Made by a program: the position numbers and the translations under genes. A stretch of DNA of 64,000 nt, from positions 1-64,000 of IMG/VR virus record IMGVR_UViG_3300030012_004234; one strand, given 5' to 3'. Numbering within the stretch: position 1 is the first letter of the stretch; every line of letters starts with the position of its first letter. Positions 40,731-49,198 of this stretch are shown piece by piece. This DNA comes from a virus. Below the pieces are notes generated by a model, which was given only the letters and a program-made list of their open reading frames with translations, made no database searches and was not told where the DNA came from.

Positions 40731-43409
40731 TTACGATACCGATACTGTTATTTGTTCTATTGTTTTTACAGGTTTACCAGTATATCTAATTAGTAACCAG
40801 ATTTTATCGTTAGTTCCATTAATTGTCTGTCCTACAGCATTACTTAATCCTAATGTCAATGTTCCTGATGAATTAGTTAATGATGAAAAGTCTGCTTGTA
40901 CGTCTACATTAGCATTAAATGGATTTAATTGATTACTAGCTCCTTGATTGTCTAATGCTCCTCCGTATGAGCTATTTCCTTTTACAGCATCAAATATTAT
41001 AGTTCTTGCATCACCACTATTAGCTGGTAATTGATTTTCAAATATTACACCTATAGCTATTTTATTACTAGTAGTAGTATTAAAGTCTACTAAATCATCT
41101 GATGAATTAGGAGATAAGTCTATAGTCAATGTACCTTGGTTAGAACTTGCTCCAGTTTCGAATTCTCTTAAGTACCATTTGTAATGAGAAGCACTAAATC
41201 CTCCTGTTGGATAAAAATATCCAAATGATGATTCAGGATTTACTAAATATCCTGGTTTTACTTGCAATCCTTTACCGTCTCCTAAACTAAGTTTATCTGT
41301 ACTAGTCCAAGATGTAGTTAAACCAGTAGGTGAAAGTATTACTCTTCTATATGTTTCATTTGTAAATCTTTCGATCAAAGCAGTTGATGCAGTTCCTCCT
41401 CCAAAATATCCCATCGATCCACTAGCTGCAGGTTGACCAAATGTACCGGCAGTATGAATAGCTACTGTGTTAGTTTTTAAAGTAGATTGAGATGATGATC
41501 TATTTCTACCTTTTATATCTAAAGTGAAATCTGTGTCAATGAATCCATTTTCTCTAAATGTCTGTCCAGTACCACTTAAAGTATACGTTGCATCTATATG
41601 AAAGTTATCAGTTCTAAAAGGTACTGATGTTGTACTTCTTACTACTCCTCCTGTACTATAAACTGCATTAGCTGTTTGTATAGTTCCACCTGATGTTGAT
41701 AATGTATCAACTCCTGAAGTATTACTTACCGTAACATTAGATGGAGTTGGAGAAGTTATACTTACATCTCCTAAAGTAGTTGATGAAGCATATAAAGGTT
41801 CAAATAAACCACTTGCTGTAGAAGTTAATTTATAAGTTCCACCAGTTATATGAGGTACTCCAGATAATGATCCTGAAGTTAAAGTTAATGCAGTAACAGA
41901 GGTAGACCCTGTACTTAAAGTTTGAGACCCTATATTACTTTCTATATTATCTACTGGTGCCCAGAATATAGTTTCACTTGCAGTGTTTGTATCAAAATCA
42001 GCCTGTGATCCTGTTGCTATCCCAATAGTAGTATTAATAGTATACGTACCTGATGAAGATACACTAGTTAAAGATTGTGCAGTCCAGTTTACTAAGTTTT
42101 TAGAAAATACAGTAGCAAACTTACCATCTTGAAATGCTGCTGGTATTACTGCAGGATTTACTGTGTTAATTTTAGCCAACGTTACTCCGCCAGAAGTACC
42201 GAAAGCAGATTGAGTTAAAATAGTAGCTGATGAAGAAGCTTCTGATTGTTGATCTGATCCTGTATTTGAGAAAGTCCAACTATGTGAACCACTTACTTTA
42301 AAAGCAGATGCTCCACCACTATCTAATCCTCCTAAACCAAATAGTTGAGAATCAGCAGATGAAGATACTGTTGTAGAGCCTCCAGCTACAGAAGTATAAG
42401 AAATCAACGGAGTAGTAGACTTATATATAGTTTTACCTGGAAATAATGTTCCTCCTACTGCGGCAAAACCTTTTGTAATTAAATATTCAACATCATCTAT
42501 ATCTTGATCTTGAGGTACATTACCTGCTATCGAGTCAGTTGAACCTAAACTTTTATTTTCGCTAATAGAACCATATGTTTTAGTATTAGCAGTTGGATTG
42601 GCAGCTGATGAAGAGAGAAGACCTGCTACAAACCTTAAAATTTCACTTACATGAGTTGTGTTATCGAAGTTATCAAAATAACTTCCATCTAAATTAGTAC
42701 CCCATTGGTTAGATGTAGGGTAACCATTTTGAATATTATTAGTAAAGATAGCTGTAGAAGATGTAGCAGCTGTATGCACACTTAATGAGCCAGTTACACC
42801 TAAGCTACCAGTTATTTGAGCTGAACCTGAAAAAGGAAACGTATCTCCACTACTATTTAATGCAAAAGAAGCTGTTACTGCATGAGAAGCAGAAACTACT
42901 GTTCCATCTATACTTGCTGAATTTACGTATGATGCTGTAAATGCATTTGCTACAGCTCCATCTACTTTACCCCCAGGTACATAAGAAGATGTTACTGCAT
43001 GAGAAGCAGAAACTGCTATTGATGCTGTAAATGCGTTTGCTACAGTTCCGTCTACGTTACCACCAGCTACATAAGAAGCTGTATCAGCATTAGATGAAGA
43101 AACTTCTTTAACTGTTTCGTGAGAGGCAGAAACTGCATATGAAGCACTTACTATAGTTAGATCAAAAGAGCTACCATCACCTTTAGTGAATGTAACTACT
43201 TGTGTTGAGCCTGAATTAGATGCTGTTGTTATTAAAGATCCTGTATTGCCGCCGCCTCCTGCATTAACAGCTGCTCCGTTTAAAGTAATAGATCCAGTAA
43301 TATCTAGTGAACCAGTTAATACTTCTGATCCGCTTACAACTAAAGAACCAGTTAGTACTCTAGCATTAGATAAATCTCCAGATATCTGTTTTCTTGAAAT
43401 AATTGCCAT
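40731..43409 (-). CDS. Large repeat-containing tail fibre/adhesin protein
   Basis: An 892-residue protein. The first ~50 residues form G-S-L repeats (VLTGSLVVSGSEVLTGSLDI). Residues ~85-180 are an imperfect ~30-residue repeat around SASHAVTSSYVPGG and VANAFTAS. The rest is Ser/Thr/Gly-rich beta structure. Composition and position identify a fibre or adhesin, and its exposed Ser/Thr surface would suit glycosylation. The DNA of the repeat (unit about 90 bases, 42868-43080) could recombine. It abuts the next gene by 15 bases. Confidence 0.78.
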   Translation of the reverse strand: MAIISRKQISGDLSNARVLTGSLVVSGSEVLTGSLDITGSITLNGAAVNAGGGGNTGSLITTASNSGSTQVVTFTKGDGSSFDLTIVSASYAVSASHETVKEVSSSNADTASYVAGGNVDGTVANAFTASIAVSASHAVTSSYVPGGKVDGAVANAFTASYVNSASIDGTVVSASHAVTASFALNSSGDTFPFSGSAQITGSLGVTGSLSVHTAATSSTAIFTNNIQNGYPTSNQWGTNLDGSYFDNFDNTTHVSEILRFVAGLLSSSAANPTANTKTYGSISENKSLGSTDSIAGNVPQDQDIDDVEYLITKGFAAVGGTLFPGKTIYKSTTPLISYTSVAGGSTTVSSSADSQLFGLGGLDSGGASAFKVSGSHSWTFSNTGSDQQSEASSSATILTQSAFGTSGGVTLAKINTVNPAVIPAAFQDGKFATVFSKNLVNWTAQSLTSVSSSGTYTINTTIGIATGSQADFDTNTASETIFWAPVDNIESNIGSQTLSTGSTSVTALTLTSGSLSGVPHITGGTYKLTSTASGLFEPLYASSTTLGDVSITSPTPSNVTVSNTSGVDTLSTSGGTIQTANAVYSTGGVVRSTTSVPFRTDNFHIDATYTLSGTGQTFRENGFIDTDFTLDIKGRNRSSSQSTLKTNTVAIHTAGTFGQPAASGSMGYFGGGTASTALIERFTNETYRRVILSPTGLTTSWTSTDKLSLGDGKGLQVKPGYLVNPESSFGYFYPTGGFSASHYKWYLREFETGASSNQGTLTIDLSPNSSDDLVDFNTTTSNKIAIGVIFENQLPANSGDARTIIFDAVKGNSSYGGALDNQGASNQLNPFNANVDVQADFSSLTNSSGTLTLGLSNAVGQTINGTNDKIWLLIRYTGKPVKTIEQITVSVS
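42868..43080 (-). repeat. Imperfect ~90-base tandem repeat in the fibre gene
   Basis: Segments starting GATGCTGTAAATGC recur at 42931 and 43021 (spacing 90). GAAG(C/A)TGTTACTGCATGAG recurs at 42868 and 42985. The repeats encode the SASHAV / AVANAFTAS units of the large fibre protein. Confidence 0.75.
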
Positions 43410-43410
43410 C

Positions 43411-43827
43411 TTACGCTTCTAATTTTCCTGTTATCATATACTCATCACTAGCACTTATAGTATACCCTAATTGCGTTGCATTAAAAGTAATAACTACATT
43501 AGGTCCACTCTGTGCTACGGATGTTACTGCTTCTTTTTCAACAGCTACTCCATTTATAAATATCGTGAAATCATTGATACTTTGAGTTGGAAACCCAGTT
43601 GGTACAGTAGCTAGTGAAGTTGATACAAAAGTTGCTGTTGCAGAACCAGTATTCACTGTTACAGTCTTACTATTGCTTGTGTGAGCGTTATTAATTACAG
43701 AATATGCTTTTTGTTCACTTGTCATAGTTTCTATAGTTTGTTGTACTAATTTACCAGTAGTAGATACGTTATCGTAAAAACGAACTGCTAAGGAAGTACT
43801 TCTTGTTGCTGAAAATCTTTTAGCCAT
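43411..43827 (-). CDS. Small beta-rich virion protein of the fibre cluster
   Basis: A 138-residue protein, Ser/Thr-rich with alternating hydrophobic strands (SKTVTVNTGSATATFVSTSL, INDFTIFINGVAVEKEAVTS). FINGV resembles a beta-hairpin from a fibre or neck-associated domain. It overlaps the gp15-like gene by one base and precedes the large fibre by one base, so it is likely co-translated with them. It is probably a virion component linking tail completion and fibres. The family is not recognised. Confidence 0.6.
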   Translation of the reverse strand: MAKRFSATRSTSLAVRFYDNVSTTGKLVQQTIETMTSEQKAYSVINNAHTSNSKTVTVNTGSATATFVSTSLATVPTGFPTQSINDFTIFINGVAVEKEAVTSVAQSGPNVVITFNATQLGYTISASDEYMITGKLEA

Positions 43828-44687
43828 TATAAATCATTTATATTTACTACACTTTCTAATCCAAATATTACTGCTCCTTTGCTAAAATATTTAAGATTAC
43901 CTTGTCTTAAAGTATTAATAGTATCAGGTACTATATGTCCCATTAAGTTTATATCAAATTCAGTCTTAACTGTTCTGTCTTGACCTTTGACTAACTCAGT
44001 AACCATGTTAAAATCATTTATCATAGCTCTAAAACTAAATTTATTTGGATCACCCCAGTATGAATCTGATGCATAATTAATACTTTCTATCATTTTATTC
44101 ATTTGTTCTATAAATTGTGTAAATATAATACATGAATAAGTGATATTTACATAATCTGGTACTGCTACAGCGTAATATTCGTCTACTGGTGTTCTATTAT
44201 TTAGTATAGAGAATCTATCATATTGATTTTTCTTAGACCACTTCTTTTTAAACACTCCAAAGTTATGAGGATTGTTAGCATCCATCTTATTACCTAAGTT
44301 TCTATTCTTAGATATAGTATTTCTTTTTATTAGTATGAGAGGTAGTTGTATTTTCCCCTTTTGATCACGGTAAAACCCGTCGCTTTGCACGGCTTTCCAT
44401 CTTTCCGGTGAACCGTATAGGACAGGTACGTTCTTTTGGGATCCATTTTGAATAACAAAAGGCTTAATTACATTATTAAAGTAGTAAAATATAGCTTCGT
44501 CTATGTCTCTTAGACCTAAACTAAAAGGTTTTACAGTATCGTCTTTAACTGATCGTTGATTTTCTCTTTTTTTAAGGTTAGTACTATCTGGTTTAGAAGC
44601 TTTATACCTTTCTACTTCGTAGGGTTTGATAGTATCTACTCTTTTCTGTCTTTGATTCTTAGGATTTATGTTGATATCGTCTGCCAT
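43827..44687 (-). CDS. 15: Tail sheath stabiliser / tail completion protein gp15-like
   Basis: A 286-residue protein. The first ~60 residues are basic. The core then follows the T4 gp15 pattern: IFYYFNNVIKPFVI, VPVLYGSPERWKAVQSDGFY, IQLPLILIKRNTI, YVNITYSCIIFTQFIEQMNK and a late TVKTEFDINLMGHIVPD. gp15 caps the tail and stabilises the sheath where the tail meets the neck. It follows the gp13- and gp14-like genes, as in T4. A TATTTATA motif ends only four bases before the ATG, so the mRNA may be nearly leaderless. Confidence 0.7.
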   Translation of the reverse strand: MADDININPKNQRQKRVDTIKPYEVERYKASKPDSTNLKKRENQRSVKDDTVKPFSLGLRDIDEAIFYYFNNVIKPFVIQNGSQKNVPVLYGSPERWKAVQSDGFYRDQKGKIQLPLILIKRNTISKNRNLGNKMDANNPHNFGVFKKKWSKKNQYDRFSILNNRTPVDEYYAVAVPDYVNITYSCIIFTQFIEQMNKMIESINYASDSYWGDPNKFSFRAMINDFNMVTELVKGQDRTVKTEFDINLMGHIVPDTINTLRQGNLKYFSKGAVIFGLESVVNINDL

Positions 44688-44690
44688 ATA

Positions 44691-45191
44691 TTATAAATAA
44701 GTAGTTCCTTCAAAATCTATACCTGTTGCTTCTTTTCTAGTCATGTGAGCTGTACATATAATAGATAAGCTGCTTCCAAACTTGTCTCCATACGAAGTTA
44801 AATTGTAAGATTTGTTTCTTCCTACAAATAATTGGTTCTCTGTTACGTTATCTACTTCGTAATAATCTTCTTGCCAGTTAATTATATCTCCAGTTTCTGG
44901 AATAACAGAAGAATCTTTTAAGTCTTCTCTTAAAAACGCAAATGATACTTCTCTTTCTAGATCTGGTAATGTTAAATCATTAATATCTATTACTTGATCA
45001 CCTCTAGTTATTAAACAATTAAGTTTAGCCGGTACAAAGTAAGTTTTACTTAATGATTCTCCGTATAAATTAGCTACAGTTTGGTCTAAGTTAATTTTAT
45101 AGTAAATAACTTCTTGTTCTATTATATCTTTTAATAGCTCTCTGTTAATATTTACTAATAAGTCAAAATCTCTATTACTTCCGAATAACAT
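44691..45191 (-). CDS. 14: Neck protein gp14-like
   Basis: A 166-residue protein. It has VIYYKINLDQTVANLYGESL, KTYFVPAKLNCLI and GDIINWQEDYYEVDNVTENQ followed by LFVGRN. T4 gp14 has a similar G-D-x-I-x-x-x-x-x-x-x-x-E-x-x-x-V stretch, and the gene order gp13, (small gene), gp14, gp15 matches. gp14 joins gp13 in the neck that seals the filled head to the tail. It is shorter than T4 gp14 (256), lacking the C-terminal part. Assigned by order and motif, moderate certainty. Confidence 0.62.
   Translation of the reverse strand: MLFGSNRDFDLLVNINRELLKDIIEQEVIYYKINLDQTVANLYGESLSKTYFVPAKLNCLITRGDQVIDINDLTLPDLEREVSFAFLREDLKDSSVIPETGDIINWQEDYYEVDNVTENQLFVGRNKSYNLTSYGDKFGSSLSIICTAHMTRKEATGIDFEGTTYL
44692..44699 (-). 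promoter_or_regulatory. TATTTATA motif upstream of the gp15-like gene
   Basis: The coding strand reads TTATTTATAATATATG, with the motif ending four bases before the ATG. If it is a promoter with T4-like spacing, initiation would fall at or within the start codon. Either the true start is downstream or the mRNA is leaderless. Confidence 0.4.
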
Positions 45192-45493
45192 TACTTATCT
45201 TCTATTGTGTTTTCAGCTATTTCTACATCTTTTATAAAACTATACTTATTCATAGCGTTAGTTTTAAAAGCATTAAAAGCTTCTGTTGCTTCTTTTTGTG
45301 AAATTAGCTTTACTTTAAATGTTTCTCTATACTCTCCATCTCCAGAAGCTAGTGTAACAGTAGTTACACCAGGTAATGCTCTTAATAATTCAGCTAAATT
45401 ACCTACTTTTTCACTTCCATCAAAAATTACCTGTACCATACCTTCGTATGTACTGTAATTAATCTCTTCTTTTAATATATCTAATAACTTCAT
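45191..45493 (-). CDS. Small neck-region protein, unknown
   Basis: A 100-residue protein with an alternating beta-alpha pattern (MVQVIFDGSEKVGNLAELLR, GVTTVTLASGDGEYRETFKV, a final helix then KDVEIAEN) that suggests a ferredoxin-like fold. One-base overlaps join it to the gp13-like and gp14-like genes, so it is probably made with the neck proteins. The first residues MKLLDILKEE include an L-x-x-E sequence, but I see no firm reason to call it a prohead protease substrate. Confidence 0.6.
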   Translation of the reverse strand: MKLLDILKEEINYSTYEGMVQVIFDGSEKVGNLAELLRALPGVTTVTLASGDGEYRETFKVKLISQKEATEAFNAFKTNAMNKYSFIKDVEIAENTIEDK

Positions 45494-46707
45494 TAACCAA
45501 CGTATATAGTCATAGGTACTCCACCTAATGCATCATTTAAAAATTTAGTATTATTAGCTTGATTTTCTAACTGACCTGATATAGAAGCTGTGTTTAGTAT
45601 CTCTCTAAGTTCGGTTACGTATGCTTCTTTCTCACTTCTTACATCAGCAAGTAGATCTGCCTGGTTTAAAGTAGCTTCTGCACCAGGAACTGGTACTGTT
45701 TGATACTTTCCTCTTACATACGCTAACATTTCTTTAGCTAAACTAGAGGCATATTTAAATATCCACTGTCTACCTATAGAATTTATTTCAGAATATATAG
45801 GATTATTAGTAGGAACATTAGATATGTTAGTAATTAAGTTACTATCGTTGTTAGAATAGTAAGATCCACCTGATCCTTGTACTCCTCCTACTAATTCAGC
45901 ACTAGAAGTTATATTTAAACCGTCATCTACAAATCTTTTTTCGTTTTCGATGTAGTAATCTATCTTTAACGACCCTGATTCCTTAGGTATAGGGAATATC
46001 CTTAGTTGATTATTGTGTACTTCAAAGCTATATGCCGATCTTCTTATCTGATCGTTAAATTCTATAGCTTGAGTCTTTAAAATATCAAAAGATGCAGGCA
46101 TTAATAAGAAATTTACCCCTGGACTAAATGATCCGAAGTCAAAAGCGTCCATAAGTGATTGAATACCTGTACCTGTACCAGCATATGGGTCAAAAAACCT
46201 TTGTATTGCTGGTGGTGCTTCATAATATATCTTTCTTATCTCTATTCTACTGTTTACTCCTTGAGAAGTTGCCCATTTTTGTAGATCATAGTCTTGAATA
46301 GAACTAGTTAAGTCAAGCATACCACTATGAAGTGTAGTTTCACCTCCTACCCCGGCTTCCATACCGTATTGTTTAGATACTCTTACACTATTCTGTAGTG
46401 AAGGTCTAATTAAAGTAGTATTCACTGCTTCTCCTTGTATACCTCCTTGTAATCCACTAAATGATTGAGCTATTTGTTGTTGATATACTTCAGTTCCGTA
46501 GGTTGTTACAGCTTCTTCAAAGCAAGCAAAGAAAGACCCCGATTGTAGCTCTACATCCATCATAGGAAACCCTAATTTCCTTGCGCAGAAGTCAGCTACC
46601 TTAGGAGCATCCTTTTGAAATTCTAAATCATCATCATAAAATCCGAAAGGTGTCATTTGACCTGCTATAAAGTTAGCAGAACCGTCATATATTACTATAT
46701 TTGCCAT
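45493..46707 (-). CDS. 13: Neck protein gp13-like
   Basis: A 404-residue protein. The N-terminus reads FGFYDDDLEFQKDAPKVADF and KLGFPMMDVELQSGSFFACF. The C-terminal region has GRQWIFKYASSLAKEMLAYV and GKYQTVPVPGAEATLNQADL, typical of the gp13 head-completion protein of marine T4-like phages. With gp14 it closes the portal after packaging and provides the tail-docking surface. It is the first large gene after a terminator-flanked small gene and starts the neck block. Confidence 0.78.
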   Translation of the reverse strand: MANIVIYDGSANFIAGQMTPFGFYDDDLEFQKDAPKVADFCARKLGFPMMDVELQSGSFFACFEEAVTTYGTEVYQQQIAQSFSGLQGGIQGEAVNTTLIRPSLQNSVRVSKQYGMEAGVGGETTLHSGMLDLTSSIQDYDLQKWATSQGVNSRIEIRKIYYEAPPAIQRFFDPYAGTGTGIQSLMDAFDFGSFSPGVNFLLMPASFDILKTQAIEFNDQIRRSAYSFEVHNNQLRIFPIPKESGSLKIDYYIENEKRFVDDGLNITSSAELVGGVQGSGGSYYSNNDSNLITNISNVPTNNPIYSEINSIGRQWIFKYASSLAKEMLAYVRGKYQTVPVPGAEATLNQADLLADVRSEKEAYVTELREILNTASISGQLENQANNTKFLNDALGGVPMTIYVG

Positions 46708-46713
46708 ATTTTA

Positions 46714-47142
46714 TTATTTAGATACTAAAAAGTATTCTACTGTTGATACAAGATCTACTGGTTGAGCTTTTACTTTTACAATATTATCGAAACTTCCTGT
46801 TGCTACGTCTTGAAAGCTACCTGTTAAAAAGGTATTATCAAACATAAAGCTTCCTGATGCTCCTACTACCATATTATAAGTCTCGTTCGAAGAAGATAAT
46901 TGTAATATAACAGAACCTGTAGAATGATTAGTAAATCTAAAATATAGTAAACTACTACTAATAAATTGACCAGCTCCTTCTCCTCCTGAAAAGTCTACTA
47001 CATCAGTAAATGAACCTGAAGAAATGTTAAAAGTTCTTTCATCATGGAAACTAGCTGAAGGGATATTAACTTCGAAATCAGTTCCTCTTTCTTTACCTTC
47101 TATTTTAACTCTTTCTCTTATATTGTAATTTAAAGTTGCCAT
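46714..47142 (-). CDS. Small beta-rich virion protein before the neck genes
   Basis: A 142-residue protein, Ser/Gly-rich with strands such as FDERTF-type and GSVILQLSSSNETYNMVVGA. It is likely a head decoration, neck or fibre-type beta domain. It is expressed from a TATTTATA motif placed directly after a strong terminator, and its stop lies six bases before the gp13-like start. The family is not recognised; a virion role is inferred from composition and context. Confidence 0.6.
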   Translation of the reverse strand: MATLNYNIRERVKIEGKERGTDFEVNIPSASFHDERTFNISSGSFTDVVDFSGGEGAGQFISSSLLYFRFTNHSTGSVILQLSSSNETYNMVVGASGSFMFDNTFLTGSFQDVATGSFDNIVKVKAQPVDLVSTVEYFLVSK

Positions 47143-47156
47143 TATATATCTTTTTT

Positions 47157-47164
47157 TATAAATA
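47157..47164 (-). promoter_or_regulatory. TATTTATA motif after the 47.2-kb terminator
   Basis: The coding strand reads AACTATTTATAAAAAAAG, three bases beyond the T tract of the terminator and 14 bases before the next ATG. The tight terminator-motif-ATG order supports promoter function. Confidence 0.6.
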
Positions 47165-47167
47165 GTT

Positions 47168-47194
47168 AAAAAAAAAGAGGCCCGAAGGCCTCTC
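47168..47194 (-). terminator. Rho-independent terminator after the small membrane protein gene
   Basis: The coding strand reads GAGGCC-TTCG-GGCCTC followed by nine T's, a stable UUCG tetraloop hairpin. It lies ten bases after the stop of the 78-residue gene. Confidence 0.92.
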
Positions 47195-47204
47195 TTAGTT
47201 ATTC

Positions 47205-47441
47205 TTAACCTTTCTTTTTCAGAATGTGGTATAAGACGAAGGCACCTACTAGTCCTAGTAAACCTTCAGCATTCAATCCACCTAATATTCCCATGATATT
47301 ATCTACCACTGAAATAGCAGGCCAGAACGGAATGTTAGCACCTTTGAATAGTACTTCAAGTACAACCCCCAGTGCAATTAAACTTACACCGATTTCTGTT
47401 AGTTGATTGGCCCAAGAGCCTATCTTCTTTAAAAAATCCAT
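47205..47441 (-). CDS. Small two-segment membrane protein
   Basis: A 78-residue protein with two hydrophobic segments: residues ~14-34 (LTEIGVSLIALGVVLEVLF) and ~56-73 (GLLGLVGAFVLYHIL), ending in HILKKKG. The size and topology fit a class II holin-like protein, but no lysis genes are nearby and other membrane roles are possible. It is isolated between the major capsid terminator and its own terminator, with a separate promoter-like motif. It is thus a single-gene transcription unit within the capsid-neck block. Confidence 0.7.
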   Translation of the reverse strand: MDFLKKIGSWANQLTEIGVSLIALGVVLEVLFKGANIPFWPAISVVDNIMGILGGLNAEGLLGLVGAFVLYHILKKKG

Positions 47442-47507
47442 ATTTATTGGTTTTTAGTTAGACAAAAGATAACTGTCCGACTTCAATTAAGAAAGGAATT
47501 CCATGTT

Positions 47508-47515
47508 AATAAATA
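47508..47515 (-). promoter_or_regulatory. TATTTATT motif after the major capsid terminator
   Basis: The coding strand reads CCTATTTATTAAC, a seven-of-eight match to the recurring motif. It starts three bases beyond the T tract of the capsid terminator and lies 66 bases before the next ATG. Confidence 0.5.
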
Positions 47516-47518
47516 GGC

Positions 47519-47547
47519 AAAAAAAAAGCGGCCCAGAAGGACCGCCT
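47519..47547 (-). terminator. Rho-independent terminator after the major capsid gene
   Basis: The coding strand reads GCGGTCC-TTCT-GGGCCGC (one G-U pair) followed by nine T's. It lies 27 bases after the gp23 stop and ends the scaffold-capsid unit. Confidence 0.92.
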
Positions 47548-47574
47548 TTCTCTTAAAAAATCTATAGATTAATC

Positions 47575-49173
47575 TTATAAATCATTCATATCTGAAATAA
47601 AGACTTTTCCGTAGAATTCAGGTCTTATCATCTTCTTAGCATATCTAGTCATGATACCTTTTCTTGGAGTGAAGGTCTCAGGATCGTATACTAGAGGAGT
47701 CATAAGTAATGGTATATACGGTGAGTAAACCGCTCCAGTTTCTAAGAATTGTGAACCTCTATATCCCATAAGAATAATATTCTCAGTCATATAAGGGTTT
47801 TTGTAAACTCTGAATCTGTTAGCTAAGCTTCCTACTCTTTGTACACCAAAGTTGAAATCAGCCTGATCTCCGTCTGTATTAGCTGCATATCCTGGAATAG
47901 ATTCTAGAATAGTAGCAACGTTTGGAGAACATACTAAGAAGTTCGCACCACCTCTAAGAGTTTTTTGGTGAATCTTATTAGATACTTTTTGGATTTTAGT
48001 TCCTAAAGTTTGGAACCACTGTCCTTGAGTATTATAAAATCCTGGACTTAAAGTAGCCCAAGCTGTACCATTCCAAACTTTGTTTGAAACGACAGACCAT
48101 CTCTCAGTAGTTACTGCGTCATTAATAAGCATGTCTAGGATCTCAAGATCAATCTCCATTGAGATATACTCACTCAATAAAGAAGTTAACTCAGCCTCAG
48201 CGTCGATGCTGTGGTATGCGTTAAGATCTTGAGCGAATTCTGGAGTCCATTGTGCTTTTAGTTTTCTAGTTTTAGCAACAATTGCTTCACTAGCTAATCT
48301 TACGTCGATAGACGGGATTTTAATAGATGTGTCAACAGCAGCAGTTGAATTTGCTTCGAAGTCACCTCTTGCGTTATCATCTGGTTGTACGTGATATAAT
48401 ACAGTAGAAGCAGGATTCTTAACTGTTAGGTTAGATGCAGTTACAACGAAAGTAACGTCATCACCAGATACAGTAGTTAATTCTGGGTTACTAGTAATAT
48501 CTACAGAAGCAGAAAATAATCTAAATGCTCTAACTGCTTTATAATCAGGTCTTGCACCAGCGGCTTTTCCTGACATATCAGCTGTAACAGTTCTAAATTC
48601 TGATACGATTAGATCATCATTGTATCCAATTGAAGAAGAAACAGCAGATCCAGTAGTAATAGTTTCAGTGTGTGAAGCTGAATTTACTGTATATCCGAAT
48701 TGTCCAGCGCCATAAAGACCACCAGAAACTTCCTCATCAACAGACATTTTGTTAGAAGCAGAAGATACATTACCATACAAGTTATCACCAGCTGTTCTTC
48801 CTCCTACAGAGTCTCCATATTTGAAGTCTAGGTAGAATACAAGTCCTGAAGGTAAATTCATTGGTTGTACAGAAACGAAATCTTGAGCAACGATTTGAGC
48901 AAATACTTTTCTAACTAAAGGTAGAGCTACACCAGCCCAGTTCTCACCAGCTCCAGCAGTGAAAGTAGCAGACCCTCCGTGACCGGAAGTGTTTGCTTCA
49001 GCAACGATTTGTTTAGCTTGGTTTTCTAAGATAACAGCCATGTTATTTTTGACTCTATTATCTTCGATACCTTCTAACAAACCAGATGCTTCCCACTTAG
49101 AAGCTAATTTTTCAGAATCCTTTAGCATGCTCTTATAAGTATTTGAGCTCTCTAATAGGTTGTTAATTTCCAT
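47575..49173 (-). CDS. 23: Major capsid protein gp23
   Basis: A 532-residue T4-type major capsid precursor. The N-terminal ~59 residues are helical and charged. QIVAE (55-59) then ANTSGHGGSATFTAGAG is the likely prohead-protease cut site (T4 gp23 is cut at a similar E-A bond), leaving ~473 residues. GVALPLVRKVFAQIVAQDFV, VQPMNLPSGLVFYLDFKYG and the C-terminal RYAKKMIRPEFYGKVFISDM are conserved. It forms the capsid hexamers. It is co-transcribed with the scaffold (25-base gap) and ends at a strong terminator. The leader is A/T-rich without Shine-Dalgarno. Confidence 0.97.
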   Translation of the reverse strand: MEINNLLESSNTYKSMLKDSEKLASKWEASGLLEGIEDNRVKNNMAVILENQAKQIVAEANTSGHGGSATFTAGAGENWAGVALPLVRKVFAQIVAQDFVSVQPMNLPSGLVFYLDFKYGDSVGGRTAGDNLYGNVSSASNKMSVDEEVSGGLYGAGQFGYTVNSASHTETITTGSAVSSSIGYNDDLIVSEFRTVTADMSGKAAGARPDYKAVRAFRLFSASVDITSNPELTTVSGDDVTFVVTASNLTVKNPASTVLYHVQPDDNARGDFEANSTAAVDTSIKIPSIDVRLASEAIVAKTRKLKAQWTPEFAQDLNAYHSIDAEAELTSLLSEYISMEIDLEILDMLINDAVTTERWSVVSNKVWNGTAWATLSPGFYNTQGQWFQTLGTKIQKVSNKIHQKTLRGGANFLVCSPNVATILESIPGYAANTDGDQADFNFGVQRVGSLANRFRVYKNPYMTENIILMGYRGSQFLETGAVYSPYIPLLMTPLVYDPETFTPRKGIMTRYAKKMIRPEFYGKVFISDMNDL

Positions 49174-49198
49174 AATTTCTAAAAAAATTTAAAATTTG

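Noticed and set aside
40731-43409. Diversity-generating retroelement acting on the fibre genes
   Set aside because: No reverse transcriptase gene or template/variable repeat pair with adenine-specific differences was seen; the repeats are ordinary tandem stalk units.
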